The notes beneath the pieces were generated by a model that worked only from the letters and a program-made list of their open reading frames with translations, did no database searches and was not told the DNA's origin. Position numbers and translations under genes: made by a program. Of a stretch of DNA of 64,000 nt, positions 18,524-27,277 are shown piece after piece. The stretch covers positions 34,765-98,764 of IMG/VR virus record IMGVR_UViG_3300025598_000027; one strand, 5' to 3'. Numbering within the stretch: the first letter of the stretch is position 1; each line of letters begins with the position of its first letter. The DNA is from a virus.

Positions 18524-19357
18524 TTATCCCCCAATAAACATTGAAATTCCGTAGATCTTAGCATTGCTAGATCCACCTGATCCCCAGTAAGCATTACCAC
18601 TAGGACCACCAGATACTAGTGCTTGTCCTGCCGTTCCTGTTGATCCATTTGCGTTATAGTAATTAAATACAGCTGTATTACTTGTAACAGTATTAGTTGT
18701 AATTGTAGTATTAACAGATGTATTACCAACAGTAATTGCTGTTCCTAAGACTGTAGTATTACCAACAACAAGCGAGTTTGAAGATAGAGTAATCGCTGAT
18801 TGATAACCAAATACATCAACAATATAATTATTTGGTGGTGTAACAACAAACCCAACATTTGAACCAGAAGTCGTATTAACATCAATTACAGGTATTTGTT
18901 TTACACCGTTAAGATAGACAGAAAGCATTCCTGGCAGGTAACCACCAGTAATAGCGAAGCTGTTAGCAGTTCCGTTTGCTGTAAACTGCTGATTGACCAG
19001 AACTGATGCACCATTGAATGAGAATGTTCCTGTGCCAACAGCATCAACCAATGAACCGTTCGGTGGTGGTGTCGTAAACACGATGTTAACACCACTACCA
19101 ATATTAACGTCAACTCCAGGTCTCTGGTAAGAACCGTTAAGATATACGCTTATCTGGTTCGCGACATAACCACCTGGAATACCAAATGATGTTGTTGTAC
19201 CATCCCCTGTTAGCGATGCTTTAGCTAACGTTGGTGTTGTAGAATAAGCAATGTATTTCCAAACACCAGGTGTGCTATAGTACTGGAAACGACTGCCTGA
19301 AGTCGAGTCAGTAAAAATATATCCGTTAGCTACACCTGTTGGAAAATTAATTGCCAT
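18524..19357 (-). CDS. Fibre-base protein, cassette 2
   Basis: A 277-residue protein. Residues 1-55 (MAINFPTGVANGYIFTDSTS...WKYI) are a small N-terminal domain seen on many phage fibres. Two repeats follow, about residues 60-115 and 118-175, each with 'AFSITGGYLPGMLSVYLNG'-like strands and 'VDVNIGSGVNIVFTTPP'. The C-terminal part has NTTITTNT fibre repeats, the GQALVSGGPSGNAYWGS motif, and the cassette ending ISMFIGG. It would attach the fibre to the tail, with the adhesin at the far end; the order is inferred. Confidence 0.75.
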   Translation of the reverse strand: MAINFPTGVANGYIFTDSTSGSRFQYYSTPGVWKYIAYSTTPTLAKASLTGDGTTTSFGIPGGYVANQISVYLNGSYQRPGVDVNIGSGVNIVFTTPPPNGSLVDAVGTGTFSFNGASVLVNQQFTANGTANSFAITGGYLPGMLSVYLNGVKQIPVIDVNTTSGSNVGFVVTPPNNYIVDVFGYQSAITLSSNSLVVGNTTVLGTAITVGNTSVNTTITTNTVTSNTAVFNYYNANGSTGTAGQALVSGGPSGNAYWGSGGSSNAKIYGISMFIGG

Positions 19358-19375
19358 TGTTTACTCTTTTTTCAT

Positions 19376-19384
19376 GTATTTATC
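19376..19384 (-). promoter_or_regulatory. T4-like late promoter (GATAAATAC), cassette 2
   Basis: GATAAATAC on the minus strand 18 bases before the ATG at 19357, followed by ATGAAAAAAGAG, overlapping the end of the cassette 3 adhesin gene. Same position and spacing as the promoter of cassette 1. Confidence 0.5.
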
Positions 19385-21461
19385 GGTTAGGGAATGCTGA
19401 TAATAATGGTGTAAAGGCTGAGGTATATCTGGCATAACCTTTGGTGATACGTAGATCGTCAATATAACCGTTATAATAGTAGTAAGTAGTGCCGTTATAT
19501 GTAGATCCTATTCTTCCTACTGTACCGGTCGTAGGAACAGATCCTGCTAAACTACCGCTTGCTACACTTGTTCCATCTTTGTATATAGTAACTATTCCAC
19601 TGCTTCTTACTACTGCTACATGATGCCATGTGCTGTCATTTGTCCATGTACCATAAGTTACTGTAGAACCGTTGATAGTAAAATATAATCCTCGAGAAGA
19701 ACTTATCTCAAAATACCAGCCATCGCTAGCATTGGTAGCGCTTCCATATTGTGCTACACCATCATATCCATTAGTACCGTTGGCTGATTTCCATACCCAT
19801 GCTTCTATAGTGAAATCACCGGTGCCGAATTGCCAATTCAGATAGCTGGGAGTAGTGATATAATCTGTACTGCCATTGAATAATATGCTGCTGCCACCAA
19901 ATTTAGATTGTGTAGTACTAATCTGTGCAGAACCAACCGTAATAAGATCGTTCTTAGCAGTCTGATCGTAGATACCAGCGTTAGTGCCGTTTATTAGCAG
20001 CTGGGTAGCGGCAATAGCAGTAACTGGTGCGGTTGGTGGTGTGAAGGCAGATGTATATACTGCTGTACCATTTACAACACGTAGATTGCTGATATATCCA
20101 GACCATTGATAGCCAGTATTATCGTTGTATGTCCTGCCTATTCCAAATGCAGTCGCCCCTGGCCAAGTCGGTGTTGCGGTATTAGTAGCTACACTTACAC
20201 CGTTGAGGTACAGAGTATTAGTAGAACCGAGACGGACTAAAGCTACATGGTACCATTGATTATAACTAACAGTATTATTGGCAGAATATGCGATAGTCCC
20301 GTTTCCGTTGACAAAAAAAGCGATTCGACCACTGGTATCAAAAAATATAGATACACCGCTACCGCCACTGGTAGTAAAACCCTGATTTGCCAAAATGCCG
20401 AATCCAGGAGTTCCTACACCTAAACAATATACCCAGGCTTCTATAGTAAAATTACCAGTAAAATTATTACCAGTGCTATAAGAAGTCATAAGATAATCGG
20501 GATTAGCCTGATTGAAATATGCGCTACCACCAACACTACTGACACCATAAGCAGCAGCGGGAGGTAATGGTGAGAATGGTTGGACGCTGGGAGTGCCTGA
20601 TGGTGTTATAGTATATGCGTTAGTGCTGTTATCTAAGAAACGATTAGATTGACAAGTGAGTAATACAGTGTTTGTGATTGCGGTTAGTGGTGTTGTACTT
20701 GGTGTAAAGTTACTGTTGTATATCGCGGTGCCGTTTACATATCTTACATTAGATATATATCCTGCAAAATAACTTCCGATCGAAGTATAACCAACATTAA
20801 ACTGTGTATCACTGAATGTATACGCTGATGATGTACTGGCTGCAAGTACTCCGTTGACATACAACGATATGGTACCAGTTTTTCTTACCATTGCCAAATG
20901 ATACCATGTGTTGGCTAATGGTGTAATACTGCCAGCATTTATTAAAATATTGGAAGTATTACTTCTTATACCAAATCCCTGAGATGAACTCATATAGACT
21001 TGGAATCCCGTACTGCTGCCGCTGGCCACAATACTGAATATATTTGGAGCTCCTGAAGCTAATGTAGTTGCGTATGCCCACCCTTCGATCGTAAAATCGC
21101 CTGTGCCAGATCCTGTAACAGTTGCCTGTAGATAATCTGTGCTTCCATTGAAATAATTACTCCAACCAGTCTGGCTGAATGGTGAGAACGTTCCCTGTGT
21201 CGGTGTGCCATTGCGTGTGATGGTAGCTGCAGTAGCGCTAGAATCTTGAAACACACTGTTGTTTGCGCCATTACTACCATCACCATGAAGTAATAATGAC
21301 GTTAAGTTAAATTGTGGATCGCCACCAGTTGAATCCAAAGGAAATAAATTATTTCCTCTATACAAGTTTTCTTCAGTAGCTGACCAGATACCACCTGCTG
21401 ATGATCCAGTAGGTAAGTTGAAATACCCAGTAACGCCACCATTCATTCTAGCTCTTGGCAT
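19380..21461 (-). CDS. Triple LamG-domain adhesin (cassette 3)
   Basis: A 693-residue paralogue of the LamG protein at 14536-16638. The head is MPRARMNGGVTGYFNL with 'GGIWSATEENLYRGNNLFP', and three LamG domains follow with NGSTDYLQ, NPDYLMTS and NGSTDYIT strands. Each LamG domain includes a 'TWYHLAMVRKTGTISLYVNG'-type strand and ends in 'FTPSTTPLTAI' or 'FTPPTAPVTAI'. The whole-length similarity shows cassette duplication rather than convergence. It is coupled to its 118-residue partner by a one-base overlap. Glycan binding is the expected activity; the ligand is unknown. Confidence 0.87.
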   Translation of the reverse strand: MPRARMNGGVTGYFNLPTGSSAGGIWSATEENLYRGNNLFPLDSTGGDPQFNLTSLLLHGDGSNGANNSVFQDSSATAATITRNGTPTQGTFSPFSQTGWSNYFNGSTDYLQATVTGSGTGDFTIEGWAYATTLASGAPNIFSIVASGSSTGFQVYMSSSQGFGIRSNTSNILINAGSITPLANTWYHLAMVRKTGTISLYVNGVLAASTSSAYTFSDTQFNVGYTSIGSYFAGYISNVRYVNGTAIYNSNFTPSTTPLTAITNTVLLTCQSNRFLDNSTNAYTITPSGTPSVQPFSPLPPAAAYGVSSVGGSAYFNQANPDYLMTSYSTGNNFTGNFTIEAWVYCLGVGTPGFGILANQGFTTSGGSGVSIFFDTSGRIAFFVNGNGTIAYSANNTVSYNQWYHVALVRLGSTNTLYLNGVSVATNTATPTWPGATAFGIGRTYNDNTGYQWSGYISNLRVVNGTAVYTSAFTPPTAPVTAIAATQLLINGTNAGIYDQTAKNDLITVGSAQISTTQSKFGGSSILFNGSTDYITTPSYLNWQFGTGDFTIEAWVWKSANGTNGYDGVAQYGSATNASDGWYFEISSSRGLYFTINGSTVTYGTWTNDSTWHHVAVVRSSGIVTIYKDGTSVASGSLAGSVPTTGTVGRIGSTYNGTTYYYYNGYIDDLRITKGYARYTSAFTPLLSAFPNR

Positions 21462-21817
21462 TAGCTTATTTGCTCCCAGCTGGCAATTGCTTGAATATAT
21501 GCATTCGCCGATGCGACTATCTGGACTGCATCATTTTCAAGCAAGTATAGCATCGTGTCTTTACCAATTATATCCAATTTAGAGTTAGCAGCAACAGGTA
21601 CGTTTTGCACAAGAAAAGTATTGGCACCACCTCTATTAAACATTACTGAAACAGAAGCAGCAGCAGTATTAATATTTGATACAGAAAGAGTATTCAATTT
21701 ATAAACAGAAGCGCTACTTGATGGGTTAGAAACAATAGCGGTGTTAACTGTTGTTACCGCTAGTAAGTTAGTATTACCATAAATTGTTGATACACCAACT
21801 ATATTTGGATTAGCCAT
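21461..21817 (-). CDS. 118-residue cassette protein, copy 3
   Basis: Third 118-residue paralogue (MANPNIVGVSTIYGNTN..., ending AIASWEQIS). It keeps YLLEND and GKDTMLYLL but differs from copies 1 and 2 in the middle (FNRGGANTFLVQNVPV), so it is the oldest branch of the three. Same coupling to the adhesin gene by a one-base overlap. Structural connector or assembly partner by context. Confidence 0.75.
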   Translation of the reverse strand: MANPNIVGVSTIYGNTNLLAVTTVNTAIVSNPSSSASVYKLNTLSVSNINTAAASVSVMFNRGGANTFLVQNVPVAANSKLDIIGKDTMLYLLENDAVQIVASANAYIQAIASWEQIS

Positions 21818-21818
21818 A

Positions 21819-22541
21819 TTATCCCCCGAATACTATTGCCATTGCAATGGCTTTACCTGTTGTAGCAAATGATGTATTTGGTGTTGACCAATATACGTTA
21901 CCACTACTACCACCAGATGTTAAAACTTGACCAGTTGTTCCATTTGAACTGTTTGCTGTTATAGAACCACTGAATATTGTATTGCCAAAATTGGTATTGC
22001 TAAAAGTTGTGTTTGTAAAAGTAGCATTACCAACAACATTGATACCGTTACTAAATGTAGCAAGACCAGTAAACAATGGTGTATTAACAGGAGCGCCAAG
22101 ATATGTCTCGTTAACACTAACCCACTGGCTACTATCGCCATCATTGTAATATATATACAAATCACCTGTAGCACTGCTATACCAAAGATTACCAGCCGAA
22201 GGCGAAGATGGTGCTGTATCTGATATTGTTACTGATGCGCCACCACCTGTTGGTGTTGACCAATAAACAGATGAACCATTTGAAGTCAGTACTTGGTTTG
22301 CCGATCCTAAAGAACCGTTCGCGGAAATAGCATTAACAGTTAGAGTATTACTAACTCTATGATTTACTGTATTCGAACCAATGATGATAAGATTCGTACC
22401 GTCAGAAGTATAAAGAACCTGATCGGTCATATTCAGAGCCAGTTCGCCCGCATTTATGTATTGAGAATTGGCAGAGTTTGTCGTATTTGGCGTGCGGCCA
22501 GTCGTGGACGTTCTCTTTACCTGAAAGGTATTATTGGCCAA
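21819..22541 (-). CDS. Fibre-base protein, cassette 3
   Basis: A 240-residue protein starting MANNTFQVKRTSTTGRTPN...INAGELALNMTDQVLYTSDGTN, the classic 'QIKRS...PGELALN' head of phage tail fibres. It includes VNGSLGSANQVLTSNGSSVYWSTP, a segment around APSSPSAGNLWYSSATGDLYIYY, TFSNTNFGNTIF repeats, a second GTTGQVLTSGGSSGNVYWS motif, and the cassette ending AIAMAIVFGG. The head is the same type as in the gene at 22839-24737. Baseplate-proximal attachment is inferred from homologous heads. Confidence 0.78.
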   Translation of the reverse strand: MANNTFQVKRTSTTGRTPNTTNSANSQYINAGELALNMTDQVLYTSDGTNLIIIGSNTVNHRVSNTLTVNAISANGSLGSANQVLTSNGSSVYWSTPTGGGASVTISDTAPSSPSAGNLWYSSATGDLYIYYNDGDSSQWVSVNETYLGAPVNTPLFTGLATFSNGINVVGNATFTNTTFSNTNFGNTIFSGSITANSSNGTTGQVLTSGGSSGNVYWSTPNTSFATTGKAIAMAIVFGG

Positions 22542-22577
22542 TTTTGGCTCTCCTCATCAATCGGTATATACCGAGGA

Positions 22578-22778
22578 TTAAAACGAATTATCTTCTTTAG
22601 TAGTCTTAGAGGCTTTCTTATTTAAGCTCGCCTCTAATTTTGTTTTATCTTCTAAGAGAGTGGCGACTAATTTTTCAGCAATCGCCAATCTCGTCTGTAA
22701 CATAATTTCTGATTTGGTTAGATCAGACACTTTATTGTTCATCATCTCAATGTAGGTATTAATAAATTCTTCATTCAT
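22578..22778 (-). CDS. Small coiled-coil protein
   Basis: A 66-residue hydrophilic helical protein (MNEEFINTYIEMMNNKVSDL...RLAIAEKLVATLLEDKTKLEA) with heptad-like hydrophobic spacing over residues 5-55 and a Lys/Asp-rich tail. A good ribosome site (AAGGA) lies 8 bases before the ATG. A second small coiled-coil gene (27061-27276) sits elsewhere between fibre genes, and both may be fibre assembly helpers. No family recognised. Confidence 0.65.
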   Translation of the reverse strand: MNEEFINTYIEMMNNKVSDLTKSEIMLQTRLAIAEKLVATLLEDKTKLEASLNKKASKTTKEDNSF

Positions 22779-22838
22779 AATAAAATCCTTGACTAATGTT
22801 TCAATCTATAATATAATCAGTAATGTGATGATGATAAC

Positions 22839-24737
22839 TTAGAATGTACCGCCATCTAGAGTGCCATAAGCTGGTAGGTTGTTGGTAATCTGTAGAACCT
22901 GGCCGTTAGCAGCAGAACCTGGGACCGATAACTTACTTAGCGCCGAAGAAGATGATGCATATAGCAAGTCACCAGTGCTATATGAAGTCTGGCCAGTACC
23001 ACCGTATGAAGCAGCAAGAGCGCTCGAAAGAGTCAAGGTGTTGGCAACAAGAGCAGAAGATACTGTGCTATTCGCAGTAATATTGACTACAGTTGAGTTA
23101 GCGACAAAAGCGCCAGTAGTCAACCAAGCATTAACAGTACCAAGGTTATATCCTGGAGCACTATTATCTACGACACCTGAAGGTTCAGTATTAGATGCGA
23201 AGATTTTAAATACTGGGTTTGTTCCAGTGCTCGCAGCGTGGTCGCGATAGAAACCAGCATACCAAGTATTCGCAGTGTTACCATATGTACCATAAACTAC
23301 GAAGTCTTGTTGGTCAACATAAGTTGTTGAACTTGCCTGGCCATCAGCAATCTTAATCGAGTTATCTTTAACCTGTAGGTTATTGGTATCGATAGTAGTA
23401 AGAGTGCCCTGAACAGTAAGGTTACCACTAGCAATAATGTCTTTAACATTCAGTACTGCTGAAGTAGCATATACGTTAGTACCACCAATAACAACGTTCG
23501 CGCCAAGATTGGTAGTGCCATTAACCGACAACTTATCAGTTGGTGCGCTGTTACCGATACCTAAGTTACCGTTAGCAACATGATATGCTGCAGTACCGAT
23601 TGTTAATGTATTGGTAGAAAGAGTAAGGTTAGCAACAGCAAGACCAGAAGCAGCGCCACCAGAAGCAGCATTAACTTGTAGAGTTCCGCTGCTGTCTTTT
23701 AGGGTCACAGAACCTAGATAGACAGTAGTACCACCAACATACAAACTTCTGAAAGCGTTGGTAGAATTACCAAGGTCATATGATACGTTAGAAGTTGGGA
23801 TAATCGAGCCGCCAAGAGAGATCGCTGGAGCAGCAAGAGATGAGCCAGTAATAAAGACGTTCGATGAGATTACGGTATTGGTACCAGCAATCGTAGTGTT
23901 AGATGAGATGTATGTATTGGTGCCAGTAATCGAATGATTGGCCGAGCTAAACGTAGTGTTTCCAGTATACGTAGCATTACGAGTTAGAGTATCCGCCATA
24001 GCATTGGAATATGCAGTGCTGGCGTACGAGCTAGCAGAACTATCAGCATAAGACTGAGTAGCATATCCAGAAAGAGCAGAAGATGTTATATAGCCTTGGC
24101 TAGTTACATAAGACTGAGTAGCATAGGAAGAAGCGATTGTTCCACCAAGATACAATGCATTATTTGCAGTTCCGCTAAATGCAGTGCTATTGATGCTTAC
24201 GTTAACAGAGTTATTACCAACACCAATAAATGTAGAGTTAGCAAGGAAACCACTAGTAGCACCACCATAAGTAGCAGCGGTATATGATGTAGCATTAATA
24301 GTGTTAGCTAGGATAGAAGTACTGAATGTTACAGTATTTGAGAAAGAAATTGTATTGGTAAAGCTGTATTGAGCAGCAGTGTTAACACCAAGACCACCAG
24401 CACCAGCCCAGTATGCATTCGAGCCAGAACCACCAGAGAACAGAACATAACCAGAAGTTCCAGGGCTACCGTTAGCATTAAGGATATTAAGATCAACGTT
24501 AGCAGCTAAAATTCTGTTAATACCAGAAGTAGAGTTGGCTACGAGAGCTTGGTTGGCAGTAAGAGTACCTGGAGTTCTAGCACCACCAATTGGAACAACA
24601 GTACCGCCATCAGTAGAACCGATGAATAGTATACCAGAACCACCAACTACGTTGGAAAAGGCTAATTCGCCTGGATTCAACGACGATGGAGTAGCTGTAG
24701 AAGCACTTCTTTTAATTTGAATTAGGTTATTAGCCAT
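22839..24737 (-). CDS. Tail fibre protein (632 residues)
   Basis: Starts MANNLIQIKRSASTATPSSL and continues with PGELAFSN, the standard phage fibre head. There follows SGYVLFSGGSGSNAYWAGAG, TFTNTISFSN repeats, a short TAYSNA segment like the giant fibre, and a region with DIIASGNLTVQGTLTTIDTN and NLQVKDNSIKIADG that is widespread in T4-like marine phage fibres. The C-terminus has AASYGGTGQTSYSTGDLLYA and ends GTLDGGTF. The next gene downstream also ends LDGGSF, suggesting a shared terminal unit. No enzyme motif. Structural role by strong family resemblance. Confidence 0.85.
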   Translation of the reverse strand: MANNLIQIKRSASTATPSSLNPGELAFSNVVGGSGILFIGSTDGGTVVPIGGARTPGTLTANQALVANSTSGINRILAANVDLNILNANGSPGTSGYVLFSGGSGSNAYWAGAGGLGVNTAAQYSFTNTISFSNTVTFSTSILANTINATSYTAATYGGATSGFLANSTFIGVGNNSVNVSINSTAFSGTANNALYLGGTIASSYATQSYVTSQGYITSSALSGYATQSYADSSASSYASTAYSNAMADTLTRNATYTGNTTFSSANHSITGTNTYISSNTTIAGTNTVISSNVFITGSSLAAPAISLGGSIIPTSNVSYDLGNSTNAFRSLYVGGTTVYLGSVTLKDSSGTLQVNAASGGAASGLAVANLTLSTNTLTIGTAAYHVANGNLGIGNSAPTDKLSVNGTTNLGANVVIGGTNVYATSAVLNVKDIIASGNLTVQGTLTTIDTNNLQVKDNSIKIADGQASSTTYVDQQDFVVYGTYGNTANTWYAGFYRDHAASTGTNPVFKIFASNTEPSGVVDNSAPGYNLGTVNAWLTTGAFVANSTVVNITANSTVSSALVANTLTLSSALAASYGGTGQTSYSTGDLLYASSSSALSKLSVPGSAANGQVLQITNNLPAYGTLDGGTF

Positions 24738-24764
24738 GGTTGTTCCTTTGTGTTATTGTTTTTT

Positions 24765-24773
24765 ATATTTATT
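24765..24773 (-). promoter_or_regulatory. T4-like late promoter (AATAAATAT)
   Basis: AATAAATAT on the minus strand in the 47-base gap before the ATG at 24737, followed by AAAAAACAATAACACAAAGG. Same motif class as the other late promoters in the window. Confidence 0.5.
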
Positions 24774-24784
24774 ATAAAATCATC

Positions 24785-25048
24785 TTAAAAAGAACCGCCA
24801 TCAAGGCTCGTCACGCTAATTGTTATGTTTTTTACTTCGTATTTATGCGTATTCGCATTGTATACTAGAGTAGCTCCATCAGATGGATGATCTTCGACTA
24901 CATCTAGTAGATTATGTATATAATTTTGATTCAAAGATGCACCATTATTTTTTAGCGATAATGGTGGGTTAGATTGAGTCGTAGTAAGAGGGACCGTATT
25001 TGCTACGATTAGGTTTGGTCTTCTTATTGTAGCATTAATGTTGGCCAT
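24785..25048 (-). CDS. Small fibre-associated protein
   Basis: An 87-residue protein, MANINATIRRPNLIVANTVP..., with LLDVVEDHPSDGATLVYNAN and HKYEVKNI and the ending SLDGGSF. The centre resembles the 'DGQVLVYNSTTGKYE' segment found in many phage fibre proteins. The C-terminus matches the ending (LDGGTF) of the 632-residue fibre immediately downstream. The ATG shares one base with the upstream stop. Probably a minor fibre or linker component. Confidence 0.65.
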   Translation of the reverse strand: MANINATIRRPNLIVANTVPLTTTQSNPPLSLKNNGASLNQNYIHNLLDVVEDHPSDGATLVYNANTHKYEVKNITISVTSLDGGSF

Positions 25049-25371
25049 TATTGTGATACTCTTGGCGTTACAGTAACGATCCCCTCTACGACTCTAGTAA
25101 CGACGCCAGTGCCGTCTGTCATGACAACATCATACACATATCTACCAGCTGCAAGAGAGCTGGTGGTATTTGCGTCTAATGAAAGATTTACGACTCCTGT
25201 GCTAAGGGAGACGCTAAAAGAAGTAGAATTGCTTGATGTATACCATTTACGAATCTGCGATTCGCCAGTATAGCCAGTAAGATCTAGAGGATTACCAGCA
25301 TCATCAGTAAGAGATATTTGTGTATTAAAAGTAGTACCCTGATCAACAACTATGTTAGCCTTTGTTGCCAT
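25048..25371 (-). CDS. Ig-like beta-sandwich virion protein
   Basis: The start at 25371 gives MATKANIVVDQGTTFNTQIS and places the ATG one base after the upstream stop; an in-frame ATG at 25407 lies inside the preceding gene. The 107 residues read DDAGNPLDLTGYTGESQIRK...GRYVYDVVMTDGTGVVTRVV and end EGIVTVTPRVSQ. This is a widespread phage beta-sandwich type, reminiscent of the N-terminal domain of BppU-like baseplate proteins. It is found in many T4-like marine phages beside fibre and baseplate genes. Exact role unknown. Confidence 0.72.
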   Translation of the reverse strand: MATKANIVVDQGTTFNTQISLTDDAGNPLDLTGYTGESQIRKWYTSSNSTSFSVSLSTGVVNLSLDANTTSSLAAGRYVYDVVMTDGTGVVTRVVEGIVTVTPRVSQ

Positions 25372-25372
25372 C

Positions 25373-27064
25373 TTACACCACCATAGTATTTCTTGTAAAT
25401 TTGGCAACTACTGTTGAAGTTGCTGGTGTTCCTCTCAATCTCACAGAGCCAGAGTTAATGTCGGCCACAAACGAACACAGAGAACTATTGTTAACAATAG
25501 TGCCAAATTCAGTAGCATAAGCAGAAGTTCCGTCCTGGATCAATAATATCTTAGTTAGCTGGTAGCTACTTGTGCCGGAATCAGTCAATTCAATGAGATA
25601 TTCTGCTGATCTAAATGTAGAAGCTGAGAAACTGTCGACAGTTATCTGAGCAGTGCTGCTAAAATTAAACGTATTACTATACATCGTATTGATACCAGCA
25701 ATAGAAACCACGCCACCGATTGCAACGTTACCAGCTATGTTTGCTGCGCCACCAATCGTAGTATTTGCTGAGATATTAGCAAACCCTGTAATCGTGGTAT
25801 TACCAGCTATGTTAGCAACACCACTGATATTTGTATTTGATGTAATGGTCAACAGGCTTGAGAATGGTGATAGGCTATTAGTATACATCGCATATATGTA
25901 AGAGTTCGAATAATATAAAGAACTATTTGATATGCTGTATGTGTTACTAAAACCGACTGGTGGGAAAATACTACCGAGAGCTGAGTTAGAAGCAATAAAC
26001 AGGCCAGTAACATTCAAGACATATGTATTAACAGTGTTTGTTGTAACACCATTTGCAGTTATGTAAGTATTCACTGAGCTGTTGCCGAGAGTAACATACG
26101 AAGAGTTTGCAAAGAAACCGTTTGATGAAGTAATAGTTCCTACTGCAAAAGAAGCTGCGTTAACAACAGTAGAGTTAGCTTGAACAACTCCAGCTACTGT
26201 AAAGTTATTTGATGCATTTATATTTGTTGAGTTAGCGACAGTAGCATTGAAAGTATTAACAGTAACAAGACCAGTCGCATTTACTGTATTCGAGAACGTA
26301 GCATTACCAGTTACAGTTAATGTATTTGCGACTTGAAGAACTCCACCGAATGCAACGTTACCGCTGATGTTAGCAGTTCCTGTTACCTGTAATCTAGCAT
26401 TTGGATTTGTATTACCGATACCTACGTTCGCGCCTGATGTAAGGCGCATGACTTCGTTGTTAGCTAATGTTCCATTAGCGAAAAAGTTGATATATGCCTG
26501 ACCCTGTGTACCGATTGATAGATTGGTATTACCTGAATAGAGATAAACATCTGAAGGTCCATTGATAGTCCAAGAAGAACCAGACCAGTTGCTACCATTG
26601 ATACCCAAGTCAATGAATACGTTAGATGTCGTACCTACACTATTGTAGAGAGCAAGATCGGTAGAAGAATTAATACCAGTGTTAGTATTTTGTAATACAA
26701 ACTGTACGTAATTATTCTGGTTACCAAAACCTTCCATAATAGAACTTGGAGCAGAAAGATAACCAAGAACTACGTTAGCAGTAGCATTTCCGAAGAATGC
26801 TGTAGCATTTACTACGTTAAGGTTTGAAGTAACGTAAAGAGTATTAGGAGCGCCCATGACGCCACCAGAAATATAATTATTTACGAAAAGATTGTTAGCG
26901 CCAAAGAAACCATTCACATATGCGTTACCAGTAGTAACAGAACCAGAAGAAGTAGAATCTGCTGTTACTGCATTGGCTCCGATAATGTATACGATGTCGT
27001 TAGTTCTCTGGAGCCAAGTCCCAAAGCTCTGAGTATTAGTAACTTGTGAGATGGTTATAGTCAT
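25373..27064 (-). CDS. Tail fibre protein (563 residues)
   Basis: Starts MTITISQVTNTQSFGTWLQR and continues TNDIVYI, a head common to fibres of T4-like marine phages. Then come N-rich fibre repeats, a segment (about residues 85-200) with LQNTNTGINSSTDLALYNSV, and VGIGNTNPNARLQVTGTA typical of phage fibres. Many GNVAFGG / GNTTITG repeats follow. The last 90 residues (STAQITVDSFSASTFRSAEY...) form a compact domain ending RNTMVV, a common virion-protein terminal domain. The start overlaps the upstream coiled-coil gene by four bases (ATGA). Confidence 0.82.
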   Translation of the reverse strand: MTITISQVTNTQSFGTWLQRTNDIVYIIGANAVTADSTSSGSVTTGNAYVNGFFGANNLFVNNYISGGVMGAPNTLYVTSNLNVVNATAFFGNATANVVLGYLSAPSSIMEGFGNQNNYVQFVLQNTNTGINSSTDLALYNSVGTTSNVFIDLGINGSNWSGSSWTINGPSDVYLYSGNTNLSIGTQGQAYINFFANGTLANNEVMRLTSGANVGIGNTNPNARLQVTGTANISGNVAFGGVLQVANTLTVTGNATFSNTVNATGLVTVNTFNATVANSTNINASNNFTVAGVVQANSTVVNAASFAVGTITSSNGFFANSSYVTLGNSSVNTYITANGVTTNTVNTYVLNVTGLFIASNSALGSIFPPVGFSNTYSISNSSLYYSNSYIYAMYTNSLSPFSSLLTITSNTNISGVANIAGNTTITGFANISANTTIGGAANIAGNVAIGGVVSIAGINTMYSNTFNFSSTAQITVDSFSASTFRSAEYLIELTDSGTSSYQLTKILLIQDGTSAYATEFGTIVNNSSLCSFVADINSGSVRLRGTPATSTVVAKFTRNTMVV

Positions 27065-27276
27065 TTACTGGCTTTTCCTAAAATTTCTCTTAACATCTGT
27101 TTAATCTCAGAAACATCTTCTTTTAGCTGTTGATGTTCATTAACGACGTTTGCAAGTTTCTGTTTATATTCTCTCTCTTCTTTATATTTATTAAGCGAAG
27201 AAGAGTCCTGATTCAGTATGGCTTTACTATTACTATCTCTCAAAAGATCTTTATGATCGATTACTTTTTGATACAT
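27061..27276 (-). CDS. Small coiled-coil protein
   Basis: A 71-residue charged helical protein (MYQKVIDHKDLLRDSNSKAI..., then KYKEEREYKQKLANVVNEHQ and EIKQMLREILGKASK) with clear heptads over residues 30-68. It overlaps the next fibre gene by four bases (ATGA) and starts just after the stop of the 860-residue gene, with GCAGGTG as ribosome site. Size and location suggest an assembly helper for the neighbouring fibre. Family not recognised. Confidence 0.65.
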   Translation of the reverse strand: MYQKVIDHKDLLRDSNSKAILNQDSSSLNKYKEEREYKQKLANVVNEHQQLKEDVSEIKQMLREILGKASK

Positions 27277-27277
27277 C

